In this document: positions 1-10,800 of the stretch, in pieces
Layout of the letters: every line of letters starts with the position of its first letter
Numbering within the stretch: position 1 is the first letter of the stretch
Origin: a bacterium
Lineage (GTDB): Bacteria > Patescibacteria > Dojkabacteria > JAKAPS01 > JAJZLI01
Reading direction: 5' to 3'
NCBI GenBank assembly: GCA_021816845.1
Contig: JAKAWT010000001.1
Span: forward strand, 418,044-482,043
DNA length: 64,000 bases
Position numbers and translations under genes: made by a program
The notes under the pieces: generated by a model
Told to the model about the DNA's origin: nothing
Databases searched by the model: none
Seen by the model: only the letters and a program-made list of their open reading frames with translations

Positions 1-629
<629 letters not shown>

Positions 630-738
630 AAGGAGTATAAACAGTACAATAACCTATTGAATTTTAATGCACTCTGCTACTTTTGAATTGTAAAAAGGTT
701 CTTTTATAAATAAATATATTTTCTTTCGTACTTGAAGA

Positions 739-812
739 GGGCGACTAGCTCAGTTGGTTAGAGCGCAGTTCTGATAAGACTGAAGTCCATGGTTCGAATC
801 CATGGTCGCCCA
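739..812 (+). tRNA. tRNA-Ile (anticodon GAT)
   Basis: A full cloverleaf lies in the 16S-23S spacer: acceptor GGGCGAC pairs with GTCGCCC, the anticodon loop reads CTGATAA (GAT), and the T loop is TTCGAAT. The discriminator is A and no CCA is encoded. Ile-GAT plus Ala-TGC is the usual pair in rRNA operon spacers. Confidence 0.97.
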
Positions 813-841
813 GTTTATTATTAGATAATACGAGGGAAAAA

Positions 842-914
842 GGGGACGTAGCTTAGTTGGTAGAGCGCTTCATTTGCACTGAAGAGGTCAGGAGTCCGAA
901 TCTCCTCGTCTCCA
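842..914 (+). tRNA. tRNA-Ala (anticodon TGC)
   Basis: The acceptor GGGGACG pairs with CGTCTCC, the anticodon loop TTTGCAC gives TGC, and the discriminator is A. No CCA is encoded. It lies 30 nt after tRNA-Ile and just upstream of the 23S processing stalk. Confidence 0.97.
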
Positions 915-926
915 TATATTTATTTA

Positions 927-952
927 CAATGCTCTTTCAAAAGTGAATAGAA
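927..952 (+). repeat. 5' arm of the 23S precursor processing stalk
   Basis: These 26 nt are the reverse complement of 4123-4148 with one mismatch (a C opposite A). The arms flank the mature 23S and would pair in the primary transcript to form a long helix, the classical RNase III-type substrate. The pairing is seen in the sequence; the processing enzyme is inferred. Confidence 0.85.
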
Positions 953-992
953 AAGTGGGTATTTAATCGTGTATTTTGCATACTCAAGTAAA

Positions 993-4091
<3,099 letters not shown>

Positions 4092-4122
4092 GTATGTAAA
4101 ATTCGATTAAAGATCCACTATA

Positions 4123-4148
4123 TTCTATTCACTTTTAAAAGAGCATTG
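4123..4148 (+). repeat. 3' arm of the 23S precursor processing stalk
   Basis: This is the partner of 927-952, complementary over 26 nt except one position. It lies between the 3' end of 23S and 5S, so the helix would enclose only the 23S. Confidence 0.85.
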
Positions 4149-4168
4149 ATATCTGATATAATGTGTTA

Positions 4169-4277
4169 CCTCTTGGTGATTGAAGCGAAGTGGAACTACC
4201 TCTTCCCATACCGAACAGAGTCGTAAAACGCTTCAGCTCCGAAAATACTGTAAGGGAAGATAGGTCATTGCCAAGAG
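4169..4277 (+). rRNA. rrf: 5S ribosomal RNA
   Basis: The terminal helix arms CTCTTGG and CCAAGAG pair, and the conserved core CCCATACCGAACAGAG sits near 4206-4221. The length (~109 nt) is slightly short for 5S. A run of seven T follows the 3' arm directly, so the 5S terminal helix plus U-tract could itself act as an intrinsic terminator. A TATAAT at 4157-4162 lies 7 nt before the 5S start; it may be coincidental or an internal promoter. Confidence 0.93.
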
Positions 4278-4288
4278 TTTTTTTGTAT

Positions 4289-5443
4289 ATGAAAAAAAAA
4301 GAATCTGTAAAAACAAAATCAAATGTATCTACAAAGGTTGGTAGCTTCAGAGAGCTTTTAGAATCTAATCCAGTAGTAATAAAACCTCTAAAAAGGGGAG
4401 ACATTATTGAAGGGTCTATAGTAAAAATAGTTGGAGGTACAGTATTTTTGGATATTAATTATAAAGCCGAGGGTATTATATCAGGGATAGAACTTAAGTC
4501 TCCAGGTTTATCTACAAAAAGTTTGACAGAAGGAGCAGTACTTACAGTGTATGTCCTAAATCCAGAAAATGAGAATGGACAAGCAGAACTTTCACTAAGG
4601 AGAACTGAAGATATTAGAAAATGGAGAAAATTATCTGATGCATGGAAAAACAATGAAGTAATTGAAGTAAGTGTTGTTGACTATAATTCTGGTGGAGTTC
4701 TAGTTGATATTGATGGCTCATTATCAGGATTTGTCCCAATATCTCAATTGGATTTTCTAAGGGTGTATGATGATTCAGGAACACAAGATGTTTCTACTAA
4801 ATTAAATTCTTTAATAGGTTCGAAGCTTAATGTTAAAGTCATAGAACTTGATAAAACAAAAGATAGAATAATATTGTCTGAAAAACTAGTATTATCAAAT
4901 GAAGATGTAAAATTAAGGAATGAAACAGTTAAAAATGTTAAAGTTAATGATGTTCTTGAAGGTGTTGTTACTGGGGTTACCCCATATGGATTATTTGTTA
5001 CAGCGCAAGGACTTGAAGGATTAGTTCATCTTTCTGAAATATCCTGGGATAAAGTATCTGATCCTAATGATTTTTATAAAGTTGGAGATTTAGTAAAAGT
5101 ACAAATGATAGGTATGGGGGATGATGGCAAAAGAGTTGCATACTCTATTAAAAGATTACAGAAAGATACATGGGATAGTATAATTTCTCAGTATAAAGTA
5201 GGTCAGATTGTTAAAGGTACTGTGCAGAAGATAGTTGATTATGGAGTGTTTGTTCGTATAGCAGATGGTGTTAATGGACTTATACATATTTCTGAATTAT
5301 CTGATAATCAAGTATCTAATCCTTCAGAAGTAGTTAAAATTGGTGATAATATTGATCTTAAAGTTCTTTCAATTTCTCCTGTTGAGCGACATTTAGGACT
5401 AAGTCTAAAAAAGGCTAAAGCTAAAACTAAAACAAAAAAATAA
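4289..5443 (+). CDS. rpsA: Ribosomal protein S1-like RNA-binding protein (four S1 domains)
   Basis: This 384-residue protein carries four S1 (OB-fold) repeats at about residues 30-100, 112-190, 218-288 and 300-370, against six in E. coli S1. The last two are the most canonical (GVVTGVTPYGLFV, GTVQKIVDYGVFV). S1 binds single-stranded mRNA and helps load it on the 30S. The reading frame is open back to 4190, but that part lies inside 5S, so I take the ATG at 4289 (MKKKESVKTK). It begins 11 nt after 5S, with no room for a ribosome-binding site. The C-terminus is Lys-rich. Transcription is probably by readthrough from the rRNA operon, which would tie S1 supply to rRNA output; this is inference. 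Confidence 0.9.
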   Translation: MKKKESVKTKSNVSTKVGSFRELLESNPVVIKPLKRGDIIEGSIVKIVGGTVFLDINYKAEGIISGIELKSPGLSTKSLTEGAVLTVYVLNPENENGQAELSLRRTEDIRKWRKLSDAWKNNEVIEVSVVDYNSGGVLVDIDGSLSGFVPISQLDFLRVYDDSGTQDVSTKLNSLIGSKLNVKVIELDKTKDRIILSEKLVLSNEDVKLRNETVKNVKVNDVLEGVVTGVTPYGLFVTAQGLEGLVHLSEISWDKVSDPNDFYKVGDLVKVQMIGMGDDGKRVAYSIKRLQKDTWDSIISQYKVGQIVKGTVQKIVDYGVFVRIADGVNGLIHISELSDNQVSNPSEVVKIGDNIDLKVLSISPVERHLGLSLKKAKAKTKTKK

Positions 5444-5486
5444 AATTCTTTATATTTAAATCCTTTTTCTATATAAAATTCCAATA

Positions 5487-5495
5487 TGTTATAAT
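5487..5495 (+). promoter_or_regulatory. Extended -10 promoter of clpC, predicted leaderless transcript
   Basis: TGT followed by TATAAT (5490-5495) is a perfect extended -10. The clpC ATG is at 5504, eight nt downstream of the hexamer, so the predicted +1 (about 5502-5504) falls on or just before the start codon. No convincing -35 is seen. Confidence 0.65.
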
Positions 5496-5503
5496 ATGCA
5501 TAT

Positions 5504-7993
5504 ATGAATGATCAAGATAACAGTTTCACAAAATTATCAAATAATGCTGTAAAGGCTATAATGTCAGCATATGATTATGCATTGAATGTTAATTCCAAAG
5601 AATTAGATATAAGGTATTTGTTCCTTGCCATAATAAAGAATAAAGATAATATAGTTTCAAAGGCTATGGAAAATATCAATTTTAGTTCTTCTATATCTTT
5701 TGAAAATATAGATGACGTTCCTTCTTCAAGCAAAAAGTCAAAAAAAGATAATAATATTGTTTTATCAAACGATTTTAAAGAAGTTATCACAGGGGCATAC
5801 TATCTGGCAAAAAAATTTAATCATGTTTATGTTGGGACAGAGCATCTATTCTTATCCATAATGAGGCAAGAAGATAATTCTTTTGTTAAAGAATTGAAGA
5901 AATATGGGATAGACTATGAATCTGCATATAACATTATCTTTAGTTATGGTAATTACCCACCAGGCGTCTTTCTTCAGAAGGATAACGAAAATAATTCTTT
6001 GATACCTGTAGAGAGTCAAAGGGCTATTATCAATACAATAGCTACAAATTTAAATAAAACTGTTAAGGAGAAAGGAGGTGTAGAAATAGTAGGGAGAAGT
6101 GAAGAGATTGATAGGATAATTCACATTTTGTCAAGGAAGAGTAAGAATAACCCTATTTTGATTGGTGAGGCGGGAGTAGGTAAAACATTTTTAGTAGAAG
6201 CTCTAGCTTCAAGAATTGTTAATAATAAAGTTCCGGAGAATCTTAGGAATTTTGAGATATGGAGCTTAGATATATCAAAATTAATGATGTCCACAGAGAT
6301 GAGGGGAGAGTTGGAAGGTAAGATTAACATGGTTATGGAAGAAGTAAAATCAAGAAAAAACATAATAATTTTTATTGATGAGATACATATGATCTTTAAT
6401 TCTAGTGGGAATGCCTCTAATAATGATATAGCTAATATATTAAAACCTCATTTAACAAGTGAATATCTAAGATGTATTGGCGCAACAACACTGTATGAAT
6501 ACCAAAGATATTTTGAAGGTGATGCTGCTCTAAACAGAAGATTTCTTCCTGTAAAGGTTAAAGAGTTATCTATTGATGATTCCGTCAAAGTTCTATCTGG
6601 TGTAAAACAAGATATAGAAAGTTTTCACAGTATTAAAATAAATGAAGAAGCTATACCAACATCAGTATATCTTGCTGATAGATTTATAGTAGATAGATTC
6701 TTACCTGATAAGGCTATAGATTTACTTGAAGAGGCTGCTACTGCTAAAAACTTGGAAGATAATAGATACTCTAAGAAGATTTCTAATTTAAGGGATAGCA
6801 TTAAAAATATTCAAGAAAAAAAAGAAAAATATCTAGAAGAACAAAAATATCTTCAATCCATGTATTTGAGAGAAAAAGAAAGAGTATTAAATCAGGAGAT
6901 GATTAATATAAAGAGTAATGATCTTTTTTATGGTAGAGAAGTTATGCCTGAAGATATAGTAAAGGTTGTTTCTAAATGGACAGATATACCAGTCTATAAT
7001 ATATCAAATAGCAATCTTGCACAAATGAAATCTATTGATAAAGAGATAAGGAAGGAAATTATAGGACAAGACAATGCAGTTACTAGGGTAGTAGATATAT
7101 TGAAAAGTGCTAGAGCAGGGTTTAGAGACGAGAGAAGACCTTTAGGCATATTTCTATTTTTAGGTCCTACAGGTGTTGGTAAAACAGAATTGGCGAAGCA
7201 GGTAGCTAATAAATATATGGGAAGCTCTAAGTCATTAATACAGTTAGATATGTCCGAGTATATGGAGGCACATAGTGTATCAAAGTTTATTGGTTCTCCT
7301 CCTGGATATGTTGGTTATCAAGAAGGGGGAAGACTTACTGAATCTGTGAAAAACAAACCTTATTCAGTTGTACTTTTTGATGAAATTGAAAAGGCCCATC
7401 CAGATGTTTTAAATATATTACTTCAAGTTATGGAAGAAGGTCATTTAACTGACAGTAGAGGTCGTTTTGTAAATTTTAAAAATACTATTATAATACTGAC
7501 ATCTAATATTGGATCTGATTTGATTGAAAATAGTAATATTCTTGGATTTGATATAGATATAGAGGATGAAGAGGAATCAAGTGTTGTTAGTGAATATGAA
7601 AAAATGGAATCACAGGCATTAATGAAATTAAAGGAATATTTGTTGCCTGAGTTCCTTAACAGAATAGATGATGTGATAATATTTAGATCTTTAAGCAAAA
7701 ATGATGCCTTAAAGATAGTCAAAAAATTAGCTTATGAATCTAAAAATAAATTATCAAAGCTGAATATTAATATAGAGTACTCGGAGAATTTCTTAAGATA
7801 TATTACAGACAGAGGCTTTAGTGAAGAATTCGGTGTAAGACAATTGAAAAGGATATTCAATAAGAATACAGAAACAACATTGGCTAGCTATTTTATTGAT
7901 AATCATTTTAATAATGATAGTCAAATCCAAAACAAATCAATCATAATGGATTATGATTTAAATAATAAGGTTGTTTTGATAAATAGCAAATAA
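5504..7993 (+). CDS. clpC: ClpC-type AAA+ unfoldase
   Basis: At 829 residues this is a Hsp100 protein with an N-terminal Clp-N repeat domain (about 1-150), a first AAA+ module (Walker A GEAGVGKT, Walker B IIFIDEIH), a short middle coiled-coil rich in K/E around residues 420-465, and a second AAA+ module (GPTGVGKTEL, VLFDEIEKAH). It ends in a D2 small domain. The short middle domain fits ClpC better than ClpB. Such proteins unfold substrates for ClpP; no clpP is in the window. It appears monocistronic, with a leaderless-type promoter and no Shine-Dalgarno. The stop is followed within 6 nt by a DnaA box. Confidence 0.93.
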   Translation: MNDQDNSFTKLSNNAVKAIMSAYDYALNVNSKELDIRYLFLAIIKNKDNIVSKAMENINFSSSISFENIDDVPSSSKKSKKDNNIVLSNDFKEVITGAYYLAKKFNHVYVGTEHLFLSIMRQEDNSFVKELKKYGIDYESAYNIIFSYGNYPPGVFLQKDNENNSLIPVESQRAIINTIATNLNKTVKEKGGVEIVGRSEEIDRIIHILSRKSKNNPILIGEAGVGKTFLVEALASRIVNNKVPENLRNFEIWSLDISKLMMSTEMRGELEGKINMVMEEVKSRKNIIIFIDEIHMIFNSSGNASNNDIANILKPHLTSEYLRCIGATTLYEYQRYFEGDAALNRRFLPVKVKELSIDDSVKVLSGVKQDIESFHSIKINEEAIPTSVYLADRFIVDRFLPDKAIDLLEEAATAKNLEDNRYSKKISNLRDSIKNIQEKKEKYLEEQKYLQSMYLREKERVLNQEMINIKSNDLFYGREVMPEDIVKVVSKWTDIPVYNISNSNLAQMKSIDKEIRKEIIGQDNAVTRVVDILKSARAGFRDERRPLGIFLFLGPTGVGKTELAKQVANKYMGSSKSLIQLDMSEYMEAHSVSKFIGSPPGYVGYQEGGRLTESVKNKPYSVVLFDEIEKAHPDVLNILLQVMEEGHLTDSRGRFVNFKNTIIILTSNIGSDLIENSNILGFDIDIEDEEESSVVSEYEKMESQALMKLKEYLLPEFLNRIDDVIIFRSLSKNDALKIVKKLAYESKNKLSKLNINIEYSENFLRYITDRGFSEEFGVRQLKRIFNKNTETTLASYFIDNHFNNDSQIQNKSIIMDYDLNNKVVLINSK

Positions 7994-7998
7994 ACAAC

Positions 7999-8036
7999 TT
8001 ATCCACATAAAATTTTACCCAAATAACTTATCCACA
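7999..8036 (+). promoter_or_regulatory. Two perfect DnaA boxes (direct repeats)
   Basis: TTATCCACA occurs at 7999-8007 and again at 8028-8036, same strand, 29 bp start to start, each embedded in AACTTATCCACAT. This is the strict DnaA-box consensus. A very AT-rich stretch follows to about 8100. A DnaA-controlled or origin-like function is possible, but no dnaA, dnaN or rpmH is nearby. The only other perfect match I noticed in the window is inside rpoB coding sequence on the other strand (about 50223). Confidence 0.7.
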
Positions 8037-8101
8037 TTTTTAAAAAAACATTGTTTCTATGATATATTTATTTACTGAATCTCCATTTTTAAATTATAGG
8101 C

Positions 8102-8130
8102 TTGACAAAAAAAAGATTATGGGATACAAT
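8102..8130 (+). promoter_or_regulatory. Sigma-70-type promoter of a small RNA unit
   Basis: TTGACA (8102-8107), a 17-bp spacer and TACAAT (8125-8130) form one of the best promoters in the window. The predicted start is near 8137. Confidence 0.85.
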
Positions 8131-8136
8131 AATGTT

Positions 8137-8264
8137 GTCCTTTAAAATTAGTTTTAATAATAAATGTACTTCCCTGGGTCTGGTTAGTAAAAGAAGCTTT
8201 GCTGGTCCCATGGAAGTACATTTATTATTGGGATCGGTGGGGGGCAGTACCGATCCCTTTTTTT
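8137..8264 (+). ncRNA. Candidate small non-coding RNA with an 18-bp perfect hairpin
   Basis: Between the promoter at 8102-8130 and the terminator at 8230-8264 lies a ~125-nt transcription unit. Its core is a hairpin: AATAATAAATGTACTTCC (8156-8173) is perfectly complementary to 8212-8229. After one mismatch the stem continues TGGG/CCCA, then an asymmetric internal loop (8179-8185 against 8204-8206), then AGTAAA/TTTGCT closing a 6-nt loop. No convincing start codon or ribosome-binding site is seen in the stem; an open frame across it has no recognisable product. It lacks the SRP RNA apical motif. Since rplJ has its own promoter downstream at 8279, this looks like an independent sRNA, though an upstream rplJ leader is an alternative. 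Confidence 0.7.
8230..8264 (+). terminator. Strong intrinsic terminator
   Basis: GGGATCGGT (8230-8238) pairs perfectly with ACCGATCCC (8249-8257) around a 10-nt loop, and seven T follow (8258-8264). It ends the small RNA unit and is among the clearest intrinsic terminators in the window. Confidence 0.9.
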
Positions 8265-8278
8265 ATTTAATCTTCAAT

Positions 8279-8307
8279 TTGACTTACAACAATAATTACT
8301 TTATAAT
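8279..8307 (+). promoter_or_regulatory. Promoter of the rplJ-rplL operon
   Basis: TTGACT (8279-8284), a 17-bp spacer and TATAAT (8302-8307). The predicted start near 8314 leaves a ~140-nt leader before rplJ. The leader has a hairpin (8336-8344 with 8369-8379) and then the terminator-like hairpin at 8411-8433. Confidence 0.82.
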
Positions 8308-8410
8308 CTTAGATACTCAAAAGAGGTCAAAGACAATAGGATTTAGTCTGATATTTTGATTAAATTAAAAATCTCCTATTTAGACTTTTGCAAGGTTTAT
8401 TTGTCTTATT

Positions 8411-8433
8411 GGCTTCCTTTTGGAAGCTTTTTT
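8411..8433 (+). terminator. Attenuator-like terminator in the rplJ leader
   Basis: GCTTCC (8412-8417), a TTTT loop and GGAAGC (8422-8427) are followed by six T, 20 nt before the rplJ ATG. Placed inside the leader of L10-L12 it would terminate unless something prevents folding, so I read it as an attenuator. L10-(L12)4 binding its own leader is known in other bacteria; its role here is inferred. Confidence 0.6.
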
Positions 8434-8453
8434 AATATTGATAATTTTTTAAT

Positions 8454-8984
8454 ATGGCAATAAGAAAAGATAAGAAGAAGCTAATAATAGAGAAATATAT
8501 TAACTATATAGATTCTAGTGAGTCATTGTTTTTTATAGATACTCAAGGTTTAGACATAAAAACAATTAATATTTTAAAAGAAGAATTAATTCCAAATAGT
8601 GCAAAGTATATCCTTATAAAAAATACATTGTTTAGAAAAGCTTTGAAAGGCTCTTCTGGATATGTAGAAAATATTGATAAAGGATTATTTGGATATAATG
8701 CTCTGGTATTTTCAGAATCTGACTCAAATATCATTGCAAAAAAAATATTAGATTTTGGTTCTAAAAATGATGTTGAAATTAAGTTTGGAAGTCTTTATGG
8801 ATCTTTTCTCTCTAAAGAGGACATTATTGGATTAAGTAAGGTGCCTTCAAAAGAACAAAGTATTGTTAACATAATATATATTATTAACGGGGGGCTTCAA
8901 AGATTACATTTTGTTTTAAATTATAACATTCAGATGCTTATAAATACTATTAATATTATAAAAGAATCAAAGGAGGTGAAATAA
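8454..8984 (+). CDS. rplJ: 50S ribosomal protein L10
   Basis: This 176-residue protein has the L10 layout: an N-terminal rRNA-binding domain with the SLFFIDTQGL and YILIKNTLFRKAL segments, then a C-terminal helical region (about 140-176) expected to bind L7/L12 dimers. It anchors the stalk on the GTPase-associated centre. It starts at ATGGCAATAAG without a Shine-Dalgarno and is followed 4 nt later by rplL. The pair is separated by about 7 kb from rplK-rplA, with which it is usually linked. Confidence 0.92.
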   Translation: MAIRKDKKKLIIEKYINYIDSSESLFFIDTQGLDIKTINILKEELIPNSAKYILIKNTLFRKALKGSSGYVENIDKGLFGYNALVFSESDSNIIAKKILDFGSKNDVEIKFGSLYGSFLSKEDIIGLSKVPSKEQSIVNIIYIINGGLQRLHFVLNYNIQMLINTINIIKESKEVK

Positions 8985-8988
8985 TAAT

Positions 8989-9390
8989 ATGGATGAGAAA
9001 AAAATGAATTCTATTGTAGAAAGTATAGAGAAAATGAATGTATTGGAAGTTTCTCAGTTAGTAAAAATTTTAGAGGAGAAATTTGGAGTACAAGCATCAG
9101 GGGTTATGCCTATGGGCAACTCGATGCCAGTTGGCCAGGCTACAGAATCTAATGTTGGAGATGAAAAAGAAGAAAAAACCTCTTTTGATGTTATATTAAA
9201 GTCAACTGGAGATAAGAAGATTGAAGTTATTAAAGCATTAAGAGTTATTAGTCCTGAACTTGGTTTAACAGAAGCAAAAGCTATTGCTGAGTCAGCTCCT
9301 AAAACAATTAAAGAATCTGTATCCAAAGAGGATGCTGATGAGATGAAAAAATCTCTTGAAGCTGCTGGAGCAACAGTTGAACTTAAATAA
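8989..9390 (+). CDS. rplL: 50S ribosomal protein L7/L12
   Basis: At 133 residues it has an N-terminal dimerisation helix (VLEVSQLVKILEEKFGV), a flexible Gly/Pro/Met-rich hinge near 35-55, and the C-terminal factor-binding domain with KIEVIKALRVISPELGLTEA and the conserved end of the fold near AAGATVELK. It recruits translation GTPases to the stalk. The start has a strong AAAGGAGGTG site 10 nt upstream, one of few in the window, fitting the need for several L12 copies per ribosome. A terminator follows. Confidence 0.97.
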   Translation: MDEKKMNSIVESIEKMNVLEVSQLVKILEEKFGVQASGVMPMGNSMPVGQATESNVGDEKEEKTSFDVILKSTGDKKIEVIKALRVISPELGLTEAKAIAESAPKTIKESVSKEDADEMKKSLEAAGATVELK

Positions 9391-9420
9391 AATATTATAT
9401 TTTAATTTAAACTAAACAAT

Positions 9421-9450
9421 ACTAAGAGAGAGGTTGTCCTCTCTCTTTAG
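9421..9450. terminator. Intrinsic terminator between convergent rplL and the O-antigen-ligase-like gene
   Basis: A GAGAGAGG stem pairs with CCTCTCTC around TTGT, extended by flanking ACTAA/TTTAGT with a one-base bulge. The U-tract on the plus strand is short (TTT). It sits after rplL and overlaps the stop codon of the minus-strand gene, so it may serve both directions. Confidence 0.65.
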
Positions 9451-10799
9451 TTGTTATGTAGTATTGATTTTTTTGTAGCTTTTTCCAGTATTGCTAAAAA
9501 TGTACCCATGATTATCCAATTGAAAAATAGGTCAAAATAAGAATGGAATAAATTTGCTATAAGTAGAGCTAATAAACCAGACATAAATGCACTGATTATA
9601 ATAAAATCAATACTTTTTCTATTCTTAGTTATTATTTCTAATTTCTTCCAGAAAATACTAAAATAAGTTATAAGGAAAAACATATAACTTAAAAATCCCA
9701 CTATACCTATCTCTGAAAGCCATAATGTAAATAATGGTGGTGTATCAATATTGTTGTAATAAAATGGTATAAAAGGCTTTATGTATAATCCAAAATAATA
9801 TGTAAAAGTTCCTAATCCTGTTCCAAATATTGGGAATTTCTTAAAGATATTAATGCTTGATTGCAAAAGTAATATATGTGTATCAAAAGAATATTTTTGT
9901 AAAGAGTATATATATGGAAATATTATTACACTTGATATCACAGCTATGATAAAATATGCCTCCAGGATATATAAAAGGTGCTTATTTTTATAAGTTTTAT
10001 AATAGTATAACAATAAAAGAAAAAATGCTATGGTTATACCAATTAATGAACTTTTAGAAAAAGTTATTATGAAAAAGAAAAATACTATTATAGATAGTAA
10101 GTTTAATACTAATAATAGTTTTTTGGTTTTTGAGGTTAGATTTTTACGATTTATAAAATATAGTATTAACAATATAGGTATAAATATTGCAATGAATCCC
10201 GCAGTAGTATTTACATCATTAAATGTGGAATCTGGTCTTAGTATACTGAAGTGACCTATATGCAGTATAAATGTACTTGGGTTTATAGTTGTTGAGTGCA
10301 ATATATTATGAAGGTCTAATGTATCAAATTTATAAAATAAATATCCGAAAAACTGTAATATTCCATAGAAAGAAACCAGTAATATAGTTATAAAAAATGT
10401 TACTAATATAGTCATTGTATTTTTATAATAAAGTGTATATATGTAACATATTAAGAACAGTAATATTGATAAAACAATATAAATTGTTGATTTGAAAGAT
10501 AAAAATTTATCTATAGAAAAGAAATCACTTATCAATATAGTTACAGGTATAGCAATTAGGCTTATTTTCAAATATTTATTCATTGTTTTAGCATATTCAA
10601 TTATACTATGATAATTAATCCATATTGACATTATAATAACTGGGAAAAACATTGCTATTGGATCTAATGTGAATCCTATGTAAGAATTAAATCTTTCAAG
10701 TGGCATAAGGAGTATTAATATAGGGACTAGAAGCTTGGGATAATTCAATGCTATGAATCCAAGTATTAGATATATAATTATTATAGCTATGATGATCAT
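9447..10799 (-). CDS. O-antigen ligase / Wzy-type polymerase family membrane protein
   Basis: This 450-residue protein is almost wholly hydrophobic, with about 11-12 membrane helices and a larger outside loop near residues 290-360. The motif FPIFGTGLGTFTYYFGLY near residue 310 resembles the conserved H-P-x-x-G-x-G segment of the Wzy_C family, which ligates or polymerises undecaprenyl-linked sugars. The donor and acceptor cannot be read from the sequence. It begins 1 nt after the stop of the upstream mreB-like gene, so they are probably cotranscribed. No glycosyltransferases lie nearby. Family assignment rests on topology and one motif. Confidence 0.72.
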   Translation of the reverse strand: MIIIAIIIIYLILGFIALNYPKLLVPILILLMPLERFNSYIGFTLDPIAMFFPVIIMSIWINYHSIIEYAKTMNKYLKISLIAIPVTILISDFFSIDKFLSFKSTIYIVLSILLFLICYIYTLYYKNTMTILVTFFITILLVSFYGILQFFGYLFYKFDTLDLHNILHSTTINPSTFILHIGHFSILRPDSTFNDVNTTAGFIAIFIPILLILYFINRKNLTSKTKKLLLVLNLLSIIVFFFFIITFSKSSLIGITIAFFLLLLYYYKTYKNKHLLYILEAYFIIAVISSVIIFPYIYSLQKYSFDTHILLLQSSINIFKKFPIFGTGLGTFTYYFGLYIKPFIPFYYNNIDTPPLFTLWLSEIGIVGFLSYMFFLITYFSIFWKKLEIITKNRKSIDFIIISAFMSGLLALLIANLFHSYFDLFFNWIIMGTFLAILEKATKKSILHNN

Positions 10800-10800
10800 A

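Noticed and set aside
4157..4162. Strong promoter for 5S
   Set aside because: TATAAT is present 7 nt before 5S, but no -35 is seen and 5S is normally processed from the operon transcript; noted only within the 5S entry.
4190..4288. N-terminal extension of the S1 protein in frame
   Set aside because: It lies within 5S rRNA; the ATG at 4289 is the first start outside the RNA and fits the family.
7994..8100. Replication origin (oriC)
   Set aside because: Two DnaA boxes and AT-rich DNA are suggestive, but there is no dnaA/dnaN context and skew cannot be computed here, so I report the boxes only.
8137..8264. SRP (4.5S) RNA or 6S RNA
   Set aside because: The apical GGAA-loop and AGCAG motif of SRP RNA are absent, and there is no large central bubble as in 6S RNA.
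8102..8359. 85-codon open frame in the clpC-rplJ gap
   Set aside because: It begins over a promoter -35, crosses an 18-bp hairpin and an intrinsic terminator, and has no ribosome-binding site or recognisable product.
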